Assembly (NCBI RefSeq): GCF_000003195.3
Contig: NC_012873.2
Coordinates: 9,075,894-9,139,893, forward strand
Length of the DNA: 64,000 nt
Direction: 5' to 3'
From: Sorghum bicolor
Taxonomy: Eukaryota > Streptophyta > Magnoliopsida > Poales > Poaceae
Shown: positions 22,652-34,760 of the stretch, one piece after another
Position numbering within the stretch: position 1 is the first letter of the stretch
Layout of the letters: each line of letters opens with the position of its first letter
Program-made: the position numbers and the translations under genes
The notes under the pieces: model-generated
What the model was told of the DNA's origin: nothing
The model's input: only the letters and a program-made list of their open reading frames with translations
The model's database searches: none

Positions 22652-25292
22652 ATGAATAGAAGACATCTTCCAGGAAATTTTGTTGACGATCCTGAAGCAT
22701 TATTCAAGAAGACGAGAGCCAAGCTAAAGAAATCATCAACACTTCACGAAGAAGTTTCATCCAATCAAGAAGATCACCGGAACTTGTCTTCAGAGTTCGA
22801 AGCCATGGCGAACAAATCAATCCGCGAGTTCTCAGCTCCCACTACGGACAACATCCGCACTGGACCTGCTGCAGAGATCGATGGCAACTTTGAGCTCAAG
22901 CCTGGACTTATCAACATGGTGCAATCCAACCAGTTCTGTGGGAAGGCACACGAAGATGCTAGTGCTCATTTACAACACTTCCTGGAGATTTGCAACACAT
23001 TCACCATAGCAGGAGTTTCCAAAGACGCTATACTACTTCGCCTCTTCCCATTCTCACTGTTAGGAAGAGTGAAGCAGTGGTTCTACACTACAAAGGAGAA
23101 GAATACTACGTGGGCACTCTGCTCAACAAACTTCCTGGCAAAGTTCTTTCCCATGGGCAAGACCAATGCTCTCCGTGGGAAGATTACAAGTTTTCAGCAA
23201 CAAAATGATGAATCTGTTCCCGAAGCATGGGAGCGCTTTCAAGACTACATCCTAGAATGTCCCCATCATGGAATGGAGAGTTGGCTATTGATGCAGACGT
23301 TTTATCATGGGCTCAGTAACAGTGCCCGAGAGACCATGGATGCTGCAGCTGGAGGAGCATTCTTATCACTTACTATACCACAAGCCACAGCTCTTGTGGA
23401 GAAGATGGCGTCCAATCAAAGCTGGAATGAAGAGAGGACCCAGACACGCAAGAGAGGTGGAGGTATGCATCAGCTGAAGGAGGTAGACATGCTGTCTGCA
23501 AAGTTAGACCTGCTCATGAAGAAGCTCGATGATAGAGCTGGAGACAAGAAATAAGTTATGCACATCTACGACTCTCACATGACTTGTGAGGAGTGTGGAG
23601 ACACTGGACACTCAGGCAACCACTGCCCTGAGATACTTGAGGATGTGAACTACATCAACAACAACAACTACTACTACAACCGTCCTCAACAAAATCAAGG
23701 TTGGAATCAACAGAGGCCTAACTACTCAGGTAATTATCAAGGTAACAATTCTTACAATAATAATAATTTTCCACCTTTGAGAGAGTTAGTGTCTAATCAA
23801 GGAAAGCTAATGGATAACCTATCTAAGAAATTGGCATCTAATGATAAAATGCTAGAAAATATAAATAATAGAATGGATAATTTCTCTACTGCCATCAAGA
23901 ATCAAATTAGCTTTAATAAAATGATTGAATCTCAGTTAAAATCAAATAGCTGCTGCTGTTCCTACTACTAACCCCGGTATACCATCACAACCGGAAGGAT
24001 TAGAATCTGCAAATCTTGTAGACGTGTTTGATGCAGGTAATTGGAGTAACCCCGTCACTGAATTTTCTACTGACCATGTGCCGGTCAAGAGAGGCGATCC
24101 AGGACGCCCCGTCATCCCGATCTCCATCGGCATGGTGGACTTCCCAGAAGCACTCTGTGACTTTGGCTCTAGCGTCAACATTATACCCAGGGTACTCTAT
24201 GAGAAATTCTTTACATATCCTTTATTAGAGACAACCATGTGTTTGCAGTTTGCAGATCAGACGATAACTTTTCCAAAAGGAATAGTGAGGAACCTTTGTG
24301 TCCGAGTTGGTACCTTGTATGCACCAGCAGACTTCGTAGTGGTAGAGACTGGAAATGATGAGAGAGCACCTATCATCTTAGGGAGGCCATTCTTGAACAC
24401 CACGGGAGCTATCATCTACGCCAGTGCTGCCAAGATCAGTTTCTATGTCAAAGGGAAGAAGGAGACATTTTTCTTCAAGAACAAGACTACACAAATTCCA
24501 AATCAATCCAGACGTGAATCAAGGAAGAGGACCAACAGAAGAAACAGGAACAAGCAAGTGTGGACCGAGTCAGCTAAGATGGTCACTGTAGTCCATGGAG
24601 GCCAAGATCACCAACTGAAGTCACCGTTTTTGACCAAGAAGGACGACCCAGGAATGCCAAGCATTTACTGCTCCATAAATGGATACAACTTCTACAAGAC
24701 GATTTGCGACATCGGATCAGGCGTCAACATAATGGCCGCAGTCACTTATCGGCTCTTGTTCGGGACCATGCCACTAAGACCAACATACACTCAGCTCCAG
24801 ATGGCAGATCAGACATTTCGAGAAGTTCAAGGAACAGTATCTGATGTCCCAGTCAAAATAGACGATCACTTTGTCTACACAGACTTTCAAGTTGTTGACA
24901 TGGGAGAAGATGAGTATGATCCACCCATCATCCTTGGAAGACCGTTCCTCAGCACCGTTAAAGCAATTATCTACATTGGAACCGGAGAAGTCCATATGCA
25001 CTTTCCCTCAGAGAAGGTACGCCGTTATTTTACTGACCCTAACTATATCATTGAAGAATCTAAGCAGGTCAGAAAGAGACGCAACCGCAACCAGAGGAGG
25101 CAGATCATCAAGGACGGATGGGCAGACTATGAAGGAGAAGTTGTAAGATCAGAAGACATTGAGTTTAAACAGAATTATCCAGAGGAGATTGAAGCACCGA
25201 GTCAGGTATGGAAAATGAAGATAACTATACAAGAAGAGGAGGCACTGCCGGAAGTACCGACTACGCCACCCAACGAACCTCAGGACGATTAA
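22652..25292 (+). pseudogene. Gag-Pro of element 2, broken by a stop and a frameshift
   Basis: Homologous along its length to 5196-7760. A GAA-to-TAA change at 23552-23554 ends translation before the zinc knuckle (300 aa). An extra A in the run near 23936-23941 shifts the frame before the first protease-like domain. The second protease domain has DIG (codon 24711-24713, ACC to ATC) instead of the catalytic DTG. The last segment runs on to 25292 because TGG is kept where copies 1 and 2 have TGA, adding an acidic tail ending PPNEPQDD. The longer C-terminus is probably the original form. Confidence 0.9.
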
Positions 25293-27250
25293 GAAATTAG
25301 AGAGTCCCGTTCGGAGGACTTAAAAACACCGAACGCCTTGCCAAGAGGTAAACTTGGTAGTTACCCTTTTCCTTTCAATTATTTCAAATAGTTTACTTAG
25401 TTAATCATGTTCATACTATCCTAAAAAGAAAATAAAAATATGAAAAACCGTAAGCCCCATGTGAATATACGAGTGGCATAAAACCCATACGTACATTCAC
25501 TGTGGTGGCATAAAAATAAAATAAATATTTTTCTGCTTTATAAAATAAAAATATAAAAACAGGGAGTAATAATTATTAAGGAGTCTCAAGATGATGAAGG
25601 CTATATATTTATGCTAACACTTAATCAGTTCCACAAGCTTTGTTGTCTATTTGAGCTCCACAGAATTTAAGAATCAAGAAGACTAGCAGACGGAGGACAT
25701 TCTAATCGCTGTCAGAATGCTGCTGACTTTCAACTACACCTCTGCCACCTGTTAGCTACATCAAGAGAAATTACGTCAAAATTCAGCTTGGGGGAGAGCA
25801 CCCCCATTTATCCCGATAAGTATTTCTATCTATCTTTATACTTATATTATTTTAGAATATTAAAATACATAAACTATGGGAAAACCAAATAAAGATTTTA
25901 AGCTTATATATATATATCTTTTGCTTAGTGTGTTTAATAAATAAATAAAGTGGCTATGCTAATCTGTATCTAAATAAAACTTAAGCATGGATATGATGAA
26001 TAGTTGCTCTGCCTAATTTGCAAATTTTAAGTTCTCTCTCAAGTTTAGATATAACTGTTATAATTTAAAGCTTGCTCTAGACCTAAACTTGTGGGATGAA
26101 AACTTGATCTGAAGTCTAAGTTGTTAACGGATACGATATGGGAAGGCTGAGCTGCTGTTTATCTGTTCCTAGAGATGCTAGAATTCTGGAGAATTTTATC
26201 TTTGAAAATCTTTAAAATGTTGCATGATGAGTTCCTGTATGATGAGAGCTTAAAATTCCTACCACAGCCATATATACATGCTTGCTAGACTTTGAGCCAC
26301 ACATTTACTATTTACTTCTTATGAGCATTGAGTGTGGTCAAGCTGTGTAGACCCTTAGGAGCTTGTCATGCGGTTAAATCAAGATTTCACTTGCACGTTC
26401 ACTCATATATGCTACTTCTACTCTGGAAGTACCATCCACATATATCCATTCATTCCATCTCCAGAACCACCTGAAAATATTCTACTCCTAATCCGGGAGA
26501 GAATAACCAAAAATATTTTCTGTTTTCCCCTTTGTGAAATAAATGCTCAAGTTATCTTGTTACTACCACTTGCTATATTATCTCAAGAGATGAGTGCTCT
26601 AAAAAAAAGAGAGAAAATAATACGAGGAAATAAAAAGGAGCAAGTGCTCGGAACCTCGAAAGAAAAGAAAGAAGTGAGATGAGAGGTAAAAATGGACAAG
26701 TGTCCGACAGTAGAATTAGGGGTGCAAGATACCCACCTGAGAGAAAAGAAAAAGAAGAGCATCTCATTCTCCTCATAAAGTTTCAAAAGCAAGGAAGGTA
26801 TGTATCCCCTCAAAAGAGCAAAGTAGAATTAGACTTCCACCACCATTGTTTTCACCATTGTTATCACCATCATCACCATACACCATTCATTCGCCACACA
26901 TGCACATCTTGTTTCTTTGGATCCATGGTTTGACTATGCAATAAATGTCTTGTAAGTATGTATACTTTATCTCCCACCTATGAGCTCCAGATATTAAAGC
27001 CTTATTAGAGTAGGGTGAGAGAGAAGGCAATGTCACTATGCTTTGTACCACATATTTTGAGAGAAGACAGAAGTGTTACAAGTCCCATGGTGTAGGTAAA
27101 GTAAGTAAGTTTTAAGTCTTGACAGTTTACTCTAACTCAGAGATGAGATCTTATTTAAAAAGCATGTGTACCGTCAAATTTTTAAATATATTGCAACAAC
27201 TTATGATCCATAGCTGAGTCTATCCTTGCTCAGGGACGAGCAAGAGGTAA
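25293..27250 (+). other. Non-coding 3' part of element 2 internal region
   Basis: Aligns with 7790-10000 except for a ~200-bp loss around 27065. AT-rich, with no polymerase motifs. Confidence 0.7.
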
Positions 27251-27263
27251 GCTTGGGGGAGTT

Positions 27264-28916
27264 TGTTGACGGTCCTTAAGTATCAAATTTAATTATCAAA
27301 TAAATAAAGAAAAAGATCCAAATGAAATCAAGATCTAGACTTAGGGTTTTATCTGACAGAATTCCACGAGTTTTGGTGTTTGTCTATTTCTGCAGGGGGT
27401 TATCAGGAAATATGGAAGAAAGGCCCACATGTCGGGATTACGTAAAGATATTAACATGCTGCGCAATTATCCTACATCTAGAAGACTCCAGAAGCCACGA
27501 GACCGAAGTGGAGGCGAAACGGGGCCAAAGGCAGGGCGCCCGCCCTCCTGCCCTGGGCGCCCGCCCCCTCCAGGAGTCCAATCAGGACTCTGCTTTGCGG
27601 GAAGTCTCCACCGACCTAAAGGATGAATCTAAACCATACAATCTATGTCGGTTTGATCCAAGGGCCCATATTCACTTGAAGGGACTATAAAACCAGACCC
27701 CCTGGCCCCTGGAGGAGGGAGCCTCTCAACCCTAATTCATTGTTCCATCAAGGGAGAAGAAGCCTCTGATCAAGATTAGAGCCACCATATCAATTAGATA
27801 TCTAGATTAGCATAGCTACATAGGATTAGAACTAGAAGGAGTCAATCTTCGATTGGTTTCCGGATCTGTCAGGAGGATTCTTGGTAATTCTCTAATTGTG
27901 CTTCTAATTGCTTTCTAATTATCTTTGTTCTTCAATATTATGAATATGACTTTGTTCTACTTCAATATATTGCTTATGACTTTGCTCTACTTGCTTATAT
28001 TCAAGATTATATTGTTCTTAGTTTATCATAGTTATGTACTTGGCTTAGTTAGATTCGATCTATATACATGCTTAGGATCGTATAGCGTTTATCCATCGGA
28101 TCCATGGGTAAATGATAGATATTGTGTAGGCGTGGTGCTTATACCGTATTTATCTGCGATTGTACCCAATATGCGAGATCGTGGGGTGGTTCATGATAGT
28201 GACAGCTTCATTGATTCTTATATAGTCCCCCTCTCGTGTATTGGGCTGGCAGAGCAACATTATTACAGGGGAGTGATTGCTATGTTTCTCATATTCCTTG
28301 CTAATATCACTATGCATGGGCGTAGTCTTGTCTCATAATGATTGCTAAGTATGCTTGCACTAACTATGATAATGCTAGACTATATAGTTGAGAATAACTT
28401 AGGGAATATTCTTGTAGTTCGTTCTAATACCATGCTAATGACTTTCTAGAGTATCTAATTGAGGTGCTTATCATATTTATTATGTGGCTAGATCAGATTA
28501 GTTATCCTTGTCACTATTATTATTTCATATATCCTTTATGTGACACTTATCCCTGTATGATGAGTTAGATATAATGTTCTCAATTATACATGCAATGATA
28601 GATGCTCCATCTCATATTCTATTCTGTAATCAATAGTGATGATTGCTAATCCCTTCCCAGTGGTAAAAATATAAATAACGATACCTGGAATACTTCCCGG
28701 TTAAAATGCTACATCGGTATTAATCTGTGCGCTTGCAGATCCCATTCATTATTTATTTAGAAGAGCAATTGCATATTTCAATACCGCGTCTCTCATATTA
28801 TGCTGGGGATGACAACTTGGCTTAAGTGGTGTGAGGGATAGGTTTGGTATTTTTGGCACCATTGCTAGATTTAGAACTTAGTCTACTTTTAGTAATGATG
28901 TTAAGAATACCCAACA
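27264..28916 (+). repeat. LTR 5 (3' LTR of element 2), 1,653 bp
   Basis: TG…CA ended, preceded by GCTTGGGGGAG and TT, followed by CGCGG. Confidence 0.95.
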
Positions 28917-28921
28917 CGCGG

Positions 28922-29360
28922 AGGCACCGGACACTGGCCTGAGCGTCCGGTGTGCTGTCAGTGCCTGGCCCAGTTAGGGTTAGGCACCGGACGCACTGCA
29001 CCAGACGTAGGGTATTCCCTATTCGCGCGTCCGGTGTAGCCTGTCTTCAGCTGAGGTTCTCTGACAAGGCACCAGATGCACCGGAGTGAGTCTGGTGCTC
29101 AACGTCCGGTGTTAGTGCGGTTTACAGACCTCTCTGCGCACGAGTCCGGTGAGCAAGATCTGAGTTTGACAAACTCTCTACGTACGAGACCGGTGAGTAC
29201 TAGACGCGTCCGGTGCTCACTTGGTCACGTCCGATGGTTCGCAGGTGACCGTTAGAGTTTGACACGCGAGATTCAAAGGTGGACACGTGGCTAACTCTAG
29301 AGCACCGGACACAGGGGGTCTAGTGTCCGGTGGCTCCATGCTGAGCGTCCGGTGCCCCCA
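28922..29360. repeat. Cluster of CACCGGAC / GTCCGGTG motifs
   Basis: More than ten copies of an 8-9 base motif and its complement occur in about 440 bp of the U3-like part of solo LTR A. Examples are near 28925, 28943, 28985, 29029, 29111, 29208, 29301, 29325 and 29347. Related but more decayed motifs occur in LTR B (39000-39420) and LTR C (30360-30560). Confidence 0.75.
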
Positions 29361-31537
29361 AGATTTGCCCACTGACAGAGCCAACGGCTCTATCTCTTTG
29401 AGGGGCTTATAAATATGAGGTGGCCGGCTTTGGGGGGTCATCTCTTGCATTTTTTATTACTTGAGGCATACATTGAGCTAGAGAACACTCCCTCCACTCA
29501 TCTCCTTGCTTGATTGCTAATCCTAGTGAGATTGAGTGAGATTCAAGTGCATTGTTTAGTGAGTTGCATCTTGTGGCACTTGATTCTTGAGTTTGCTGTG
29601 GATTTCTTATTACTCTTGGGTGTTTCCCCACACCCTAGACAACTTGGAGCAGCGGTGGTGTTGAGCTCGTGATTGGAGATTGTTTCGAGCCTCACCAAGT
29701 GATTTGTGAGGGGTTCTTGAGCCTTCCCCGTGGGAGATCGCAATTGGCTACTCTAGTGGATTGCTCATGGCTGGGAGGATCCCCATCTTGTGAGTACATG
29801 TGCGGCACCCGCTGAGGGTTTGGCCTTGGATTGCCAATTAGCTCGTGATCCATCAAGTGGGTGTATCGCCACAACGAGGACTAGCTTGCCGGGAAGCAAG
29901 TGAACCTCGGTAAAAAATCTTGTGTCATCCCTTGCCGAGGATTCTCCTTGTGATTGTGATTGTGAGTAATTGATTGGATATATCTCTACTCTACAACGTT
30001 GGTATAACAATCACACTCCACTCCATTACTTTCTTGCACATCTTACTTGTTGTATAGCTTGTGTAGCTTAGTCTTCTTACATAGGAGTGTAGTTAACTTT
30101 AGTTGTGCTTTGTTGTTGTGACTTAGTGTTTAACCTTCTTGCTAGACTTGTTTAGGTGGCATGCATAGCTTAGTTGAGCTAGTGCTAGAATAGCTTTGCC
30201 ATTTGTTTTACTAATTAACTTGTCTAGTTGAGTTTGTAGAGAATTTTAAATAGGCTATTCACCCCCCTCTAGCCATTTGGACCTTTCAGCTGGCCGTGTC
30301 TAGTGGCACACCATTTGATGCATTAGTAGGGCGAAAAATGTTTTTTGAACTTCTTTGAGTTGCATCAGACGCTAAAGACTCAACATCAGGTGGTTTCTGT
30401 CTAAGCGTCTGATGCCTCTGCGACTATGGCACTAACTGACTTTGAGATCGACGTACAGGTTTCAAACGAGGACACATGGAATGCATTCGAGGAACCGTTG
30501 TGGCAGCACCGGATGCTGGGCATTGTTAGGTGCATATGCCTGGAGCATCCGGTGCCCCTGGCAGTGGCTAGATTGAGAGCCTAATGGCTCTATTCTTTTG
30601 AGACCTCTATAAATACGTGATGGCATGCTCTTGGGTGTCTCTGTTGGCACTTGACATACTTGACATCCTTATGAGCTTAAGCAAACATCTCTCAGTCATC
30701 TCCTTCATAGATTTACCATCTTTGTAAAATTGAGAGTGATTCCATATGCATTTGCATGAGTGATAACATGTAGTGGTATTTGGAGATCATTTGAGCTGTG
30801 GATTTCTTGTTACTCTTGGTGGTTGCTGCCACCTAGATGACTTGAAGCAGCGAAGGAGTATTGGTACAAGTTTGTGATTGTTCGTGGCCATCTCTCGGTG
30901 ATTGTGAGGGGTTCTTGCGCCTTCTCTGGCGGAGCGCCAAAGGCAACTCTAGTGGATTGCGCGTGTCATTGAGCTACCTCACTTGTGGGTATGTTCTTGC
31001 GGTGTCCAATTATGTGAATTAGGTTCTACACCTCTTAGCCACCGAATCACTAAGTGTTGGTCGATACAATGGGGATTAGCATGCCGACAACCACGTGAAC
31101 CTCGGGAGAAAAATATTGTGTCTCTTGCCATTTAGATTTCTCTTGGTGATTGGTTTTCATCATATTGTGTCTATTGATTGATTGGATCACATCCTCTACA
31201 CGGCAGTATAACAATCTACATCTTCTCTTTATATTCCCGTAAACTAGCTAGTTATAGCAAGCTCTTTAGTGTAATTAGTCTTGAGAGCTTGCCTTGCTTG
31301 TGCTTGTTTAGTTTCCACCTAGTTGAGCTCTTTAGTATAGCTAGCTGTCAGAGCTCCTAGTGACATAGCCTTTGCTTGCTCTAGAGATCATGACAACTAG
31401 AATTATTGGGATAGGTGGCCTTCAACACCCTTTAGTAAAATTATAGAAAAAAAAAGCTTCGTTTTGTTATGTTCTAACTTGTACTTTAATGTTTTGTAGT
31501 TTTTAAATTAGGCTATTCATTCTCTCTAGTTATATTA

Positions 31538-31845
31538 GGCCCTGTTTAGTTACTCACCTAAATTTTTTTTATCTATCCCATCGAATCTTTGGACACATGC
31601 ATGGAACATTAAATATAGAAAAAAATAAACTAATTACACAGTTTGGTTGAAAATCGCGAGATGAATCTTTTAAGCCTAGTTACTCTATGATTAGCCTTAA
31701 GTGCTACAGTAACCCACTTGTGCTAATGATAGATTAATTATACTTAATAGATTTATCTTGCAGTTTCCTGACGAGCTATATAATTTATTTTTTTATTAGT
31801 TTCTGAAAATCCTTTCCGACATTCTTTCGATATATCCTATGTAAG
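31538..31845. mobile_element. Degenerate Tourist-like MITE in LTR C
   Basis: Starts GGCCCTGTTTAGTTAC and holds the core blocks of this MITE group (ACACAGTTTGG, AATCGCGAGA, AGCCTAGTTA, AGTGCTACAGTA). The right terminal repeat is not recognisable, so the end is approximate. Confidence 0.5.
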
Positions 31846-31854
31846 ACCTTTCTC

Positions 31855-32900
31855 AACTAGCAAAGCGAGCGCGGACGCAAGCTGCTGCCTCCCTTGTACT
31901 GCTCGACACAGAAAGGAGCAATGGCGAAGGAAGCGAGGCCAGCTTGGTGAGCGCTGGCAACCACACGGATCTAGATGTGAATGAGGAGGAGAGCAGGTAG
32001 TATTGTGGTGTTCTTTTTTTACTCATTAGTACTTTAGTAGCCGTGCCTATTCCTTAAACTACAGCAATTTTCGGATATAAGAAGTACTACCGTGTCCAAC
32101 ACACCAACACACGCACGTGCAGTATTCCCAATGCGCAAAGGACAAGCATTTTATGGAGTACTCCTACTGCGGTCAAGCTGCGCTGGTTCCCTGCAATTCT
32201 CTACTACCTGGCAGGAATTATTAGGAGCACTGTGCAAGGTCGCCGCATATATCCATGGCACGCGTGCATGTCGCGACGCATAGCCCTGATTCGGTGATTC
32301 CTGACCTGAAAATGCTTGTCTTGGCACCATTTTCGCAGGATCAGTTCCGCCATCCCTCTCTCTCTTTTTTTTTTTTTTACCACACGTCCGATCGAGGAGG
32401 CGAGCAGCTAGCTATAGGCCGGCTTTTGCAAGTGCAGAGATGTGAGATGTCTTTGTGTTCGTGGCAGGCCTGGTCCTGAGGCACAGCTACAAACAGATAT
32501 ATATGGACCGGGTCCGTGCGAAGCGAAACACTGTCAGATGATAGGGATAGCGATGCCAACAGTACAGACAAGGCTGCATGCATGCAGAGATCGAGCAAAG
32601 GAGAAGCCCCCACTTGGTGCAGAGGCATCAGAAGGGATCGGAGGACCTTGGACTTGGACCGGCTTCGATCCATGCATCCATCATCTCCGGCTGCATGCGC
32701 ACACTGATGATGATACTGATATGATCTTCCCAGCAGCAGCCCTCCCAACCACAAGTGTGTGGTGTTTAATCATCCGTGCATGAGAGGAGCTACTAGACAT
32801 GATATGCTGTCAAGACTAGAGGAAGGAAGGAAGGAATTGAAGAGCCCCCGGCCGGAAGCCGGATGCATGAGCGAAAACAACAAACGATGGATTTATTTGC
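31855..32900. other. Intergenic DNA downstream of the DREB gene
   Basis: Contains many TGCATGC palindromes and a run of 13 T near 32370. Open frames on both strands at 32377-32783 (up to 125 codons) overlap each other and show no protein motif. I see no supported gene, though a non-coding transcript cannot be excluded. Confidence 0.4.
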
Positions 32901-32904
32901 CATG

Positions 32905-33864
32905 CATGCTTGTTTAATTTTGGCATGCAGCACCACGTAGTACAGGAGGAGTACTTTTGTATAGAGCTGAGATACGTATTATATCGGTGTTTCAGTTTGC
33001 ATGCATGGAAGGGAGCTGGACCATTTTGCATGCAGGTCACTGTATCTGCTAGCTAGCTAGCCTCTTTCAACATGCATGTACAGATACCAAAGGTGTACCC
33101 TTGTGGTGGTTCCATCCTTGTGTACTGTGCCTGCTCTGCTCTCGGCCTTCTCCTTCTTCAGTAAACACTTGGCTACTTGCTCAAACAGTGCAGCAAAATA
33201 AACTGAGGCCTTGTTTAGTTCACCCAAAAAACTAAAAAGTTTTTAAGATTCTCTGTCATATTGAATCTTACGGCACATGCATGAAGCCTTAAATATAGAC
33301 GAAAACAAAAACTAATTTACACAGTTTGGCTGTAAATCGCGAGACGAATCTTTTGACCCTAATTAGTCTATGATTAGATAATATTTATCACAAATAAACG
33401 AAAGTGCTACAGTAGCGAAAATCCAAAAAGTTTTCACATCTAAACAAGCCCTGAGTGGTTAGGCGTGTTTAATTTGACATGCATGATGGCGCATGTGCTA
33501 TAGTAGGGACTAGGGATTATATGCCAACAGATGCAGCACCATATATATACAGGACACAGGAGTATTTTGCATGGAGATATATGATATATTGGGAATATTA
33601 TTGGTGCTTGCAGTTTCAGTTTGCATGCATGAAGGGACTTAGTTGGACCATTTGGCAGGTCACTGCTACTGTATTTTCTTCCTGCTAGCTAGGAGTACCT
33701 CCTTTCAACACAAATACCAAACTTGAAACTTGTACGGTGTACCTTGTGATGGTTCCTTGTACTGTGCCTGCTCTGCTCTGCTCGGCCTTCTTATTGATCA
33801 AAATTAACACAAGGGTACTTGCTCAAACGTACAGTGCAGCAAAACTGAGTGGTTAGGCCGGCGT
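32905..33864. repeat. Diverged tandem duplication (~0.3-0.4 kb units) interrupted by a MITE
   Basis: Unit 1 (about 32905-33206) and unit 2 (about 33468-33864) share ordered blocks: ATGCAGCACCA, CAGTTTGCATGCATG, GGACCATTT, GCAGGTCACTG, GTACTGTGCCTGCTCTGCTC, and CTTGCTCAAAC then CAGTGCAGCAAAA. Unit 1 carries the MITE at 33207 inside the sequence that reads AACTGAGTGGTTAGG uninterrupted in unit 2 (about 33845). Confidence 0.75.
33207..33451. mobile_element. Tourist-like MITE
   Basis: About 245 bp with terminal repeats GGCCTTGTTTAG / CTAAACAAGCC and the core blocks CACAGTTTGG, AATCGCGAGACGAATC and AGTGCTACAGTA. A TGA (or CTGA) duplication flanks it. The uninterrupted sequence is present in the neighbouring duplicate unit, which fixes the boundaries. 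The short duplication fits PIF/Harbinger-type MITEs. Confidence 0.8.
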
Positions 33865-34760
33865 AATTAACTTTGGAGCCATCATAAAAGAAAAGGTAGC
33901 CCTAGTACCACAAGTACTAACTCCACCGTACCTCGTACATTTCCACTTTGAAGCTTGCTAGCTGCATGGTACAATAGGCTATCACTTACTACAATGGTAC
34001 GGTAGCAATAATGCTTTCCTTTACAAGACCTGATGAATACAACACATGAGTGGCAAAAGGGCCAATGGGAAGTAAAAGCCGCCATTTCTACCCGCTAGCA
34101 GCTTCATTTTCCAACACAAGTCTAAATAGCTGCTTTGATTTGCAAAAGATAGCTAGATTGAGGGAGTACTCGGCCCTGTTTGGAAGTAAACTTTAGCTGA
34201 GTTCAATTTGGTTGAATCGATCAGCCAAACTTTAGCTGTTCTTTTAGCTAGAATGTTTGGATCCCTAGTAGCTAAATTTTGTCAGATAAAGTTTAGTTGA
34301 TAGATCTAAACAGGCTTGAAATTGCCAAGCAAACCAAGTAATTAAACCAAAGATGATGCATTACATGCATGCATCTACTTACATTTTTATTTATTGATCA
34401 GGCAGGCCAATAATAGGTAGCAGCGCAGCGCCCTCTGAAAAAAAACAAAAAAGGAAGGAGAAATGGAGACAAATTCACAAGACAAGCGTCCCCAAACCGA
34501 CCAAAAAGGCAACGAAAAGACCGTACGCCGGAAAGAAAAGACGACGGACACAACCGTACCGCAGTTGCAAGTTGCAACCTTTTTTTCAGGTTTTTTTCGC
34601 TACTCTCTACAAAGTTGCAGCTATCTACCTCCAGATTCTGCAGAGAGGCAGAATCATCCGGCGATAAAAGGACAGGAGAGGTGATTAAAATTTTACAGGA
34701 GTTAATTACACAAAGTAGCAGTAGTTGATTAGCACGCAGACCGATCGATCGAGAAGCAAA
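33865..34760. other. 3' flank of the DREB gene
   Basis: AT-rich DNA with one short MITE (34172-34315). The part next to 34760 should hold the 3' untranslated region and polyadenylation signal of the minus-strand gene, but no clear AATAAA-type signal stands out. Confidence 0.4.
34172..34315. mobile_element. Short MITE, ~144 bp
   Basis: Bounded by GGCCCTGTTTGGA and its approximate complement TCTAAACAGGC, with internal inverted pieces (CTTTAGCTGA / GATAAAGTTTAG). No clear target duplication was found. Confidence 0.5.

Larger units (their letters stand above)
20839..28916 (+). mobile_element. Complete non-autonomous gypsy element 2 (8.1 kb)
   Basis: Two 1,653-bp LTRs enclose a 4,772-bp internal region, with perfect CGCGG duplications outside. 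It belongs to the same family as the array at 3373-18299: same primer site (22500-22517), same purine tract (27251-27261) and same Gag-Pro layout. It differs by about 20 substitutions between its own LTRs and by distinct LTR variants in the GC-rich U3 patch. About 200 bp near 27060-27070 are missing relative to the array copies, which removes the small 71-codon frame. No RT or integrase is present. Confidence 0.93.
20259..30288 (+). mobile_element. Solo LTR A (TGAAAG…CTTTCA, ~1.95 kb) split by gypsy element 2
   Basis: Starts TGAAAGCCCAAG and ends GGACCTTTCA, with a perfect 5-bp duplication GCTGG at 20254-20258 and 30289-30293. Removing element 2 and one CGCGG leaves about 1,947 bp. No primer-binding site follows, so it is a solo LTR left by LTR-LTR recombination. 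A TATAAAT box at 29408-29414 is the likely promoter. The U3-like part (28922-29360) is packed with CACCGGAC/GTCCGGTG motifs in both orientations. The end sequence resembles grass Ty1/copia LTRs I know; no search was made. Confidence 0.85.
19655..31854 (+). mobile_element. Old TGAAAG-type solo LTR (LTR C), split by nested insertions
   Basis: The left part (19655-20253, starting AAAAGCCCTAGTTTAGTTTT) and the right part (30294 to about 31854, ending near GACCTTTCTCA) follow the same order of blocks as the complete LTR at 38429-40318. Shared features include GAGGGGTTCTTG, ATTTCTTGTTACTCTTGG and TAGGCTATTC. A MITE-like insertion lies near the right end (from 31538). It is more diverged than LTRs A and B. 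No clear target duplication remains, so the outer limits are approximate. Confidence 0.6.

Noticed and set aside
32340..33100. Possible microRNA precursor near the DREB gene
   Set aside because: A few short stretches loosely resemble known plant microRNAs, but none matches well enough or has a complementary arm nearby.
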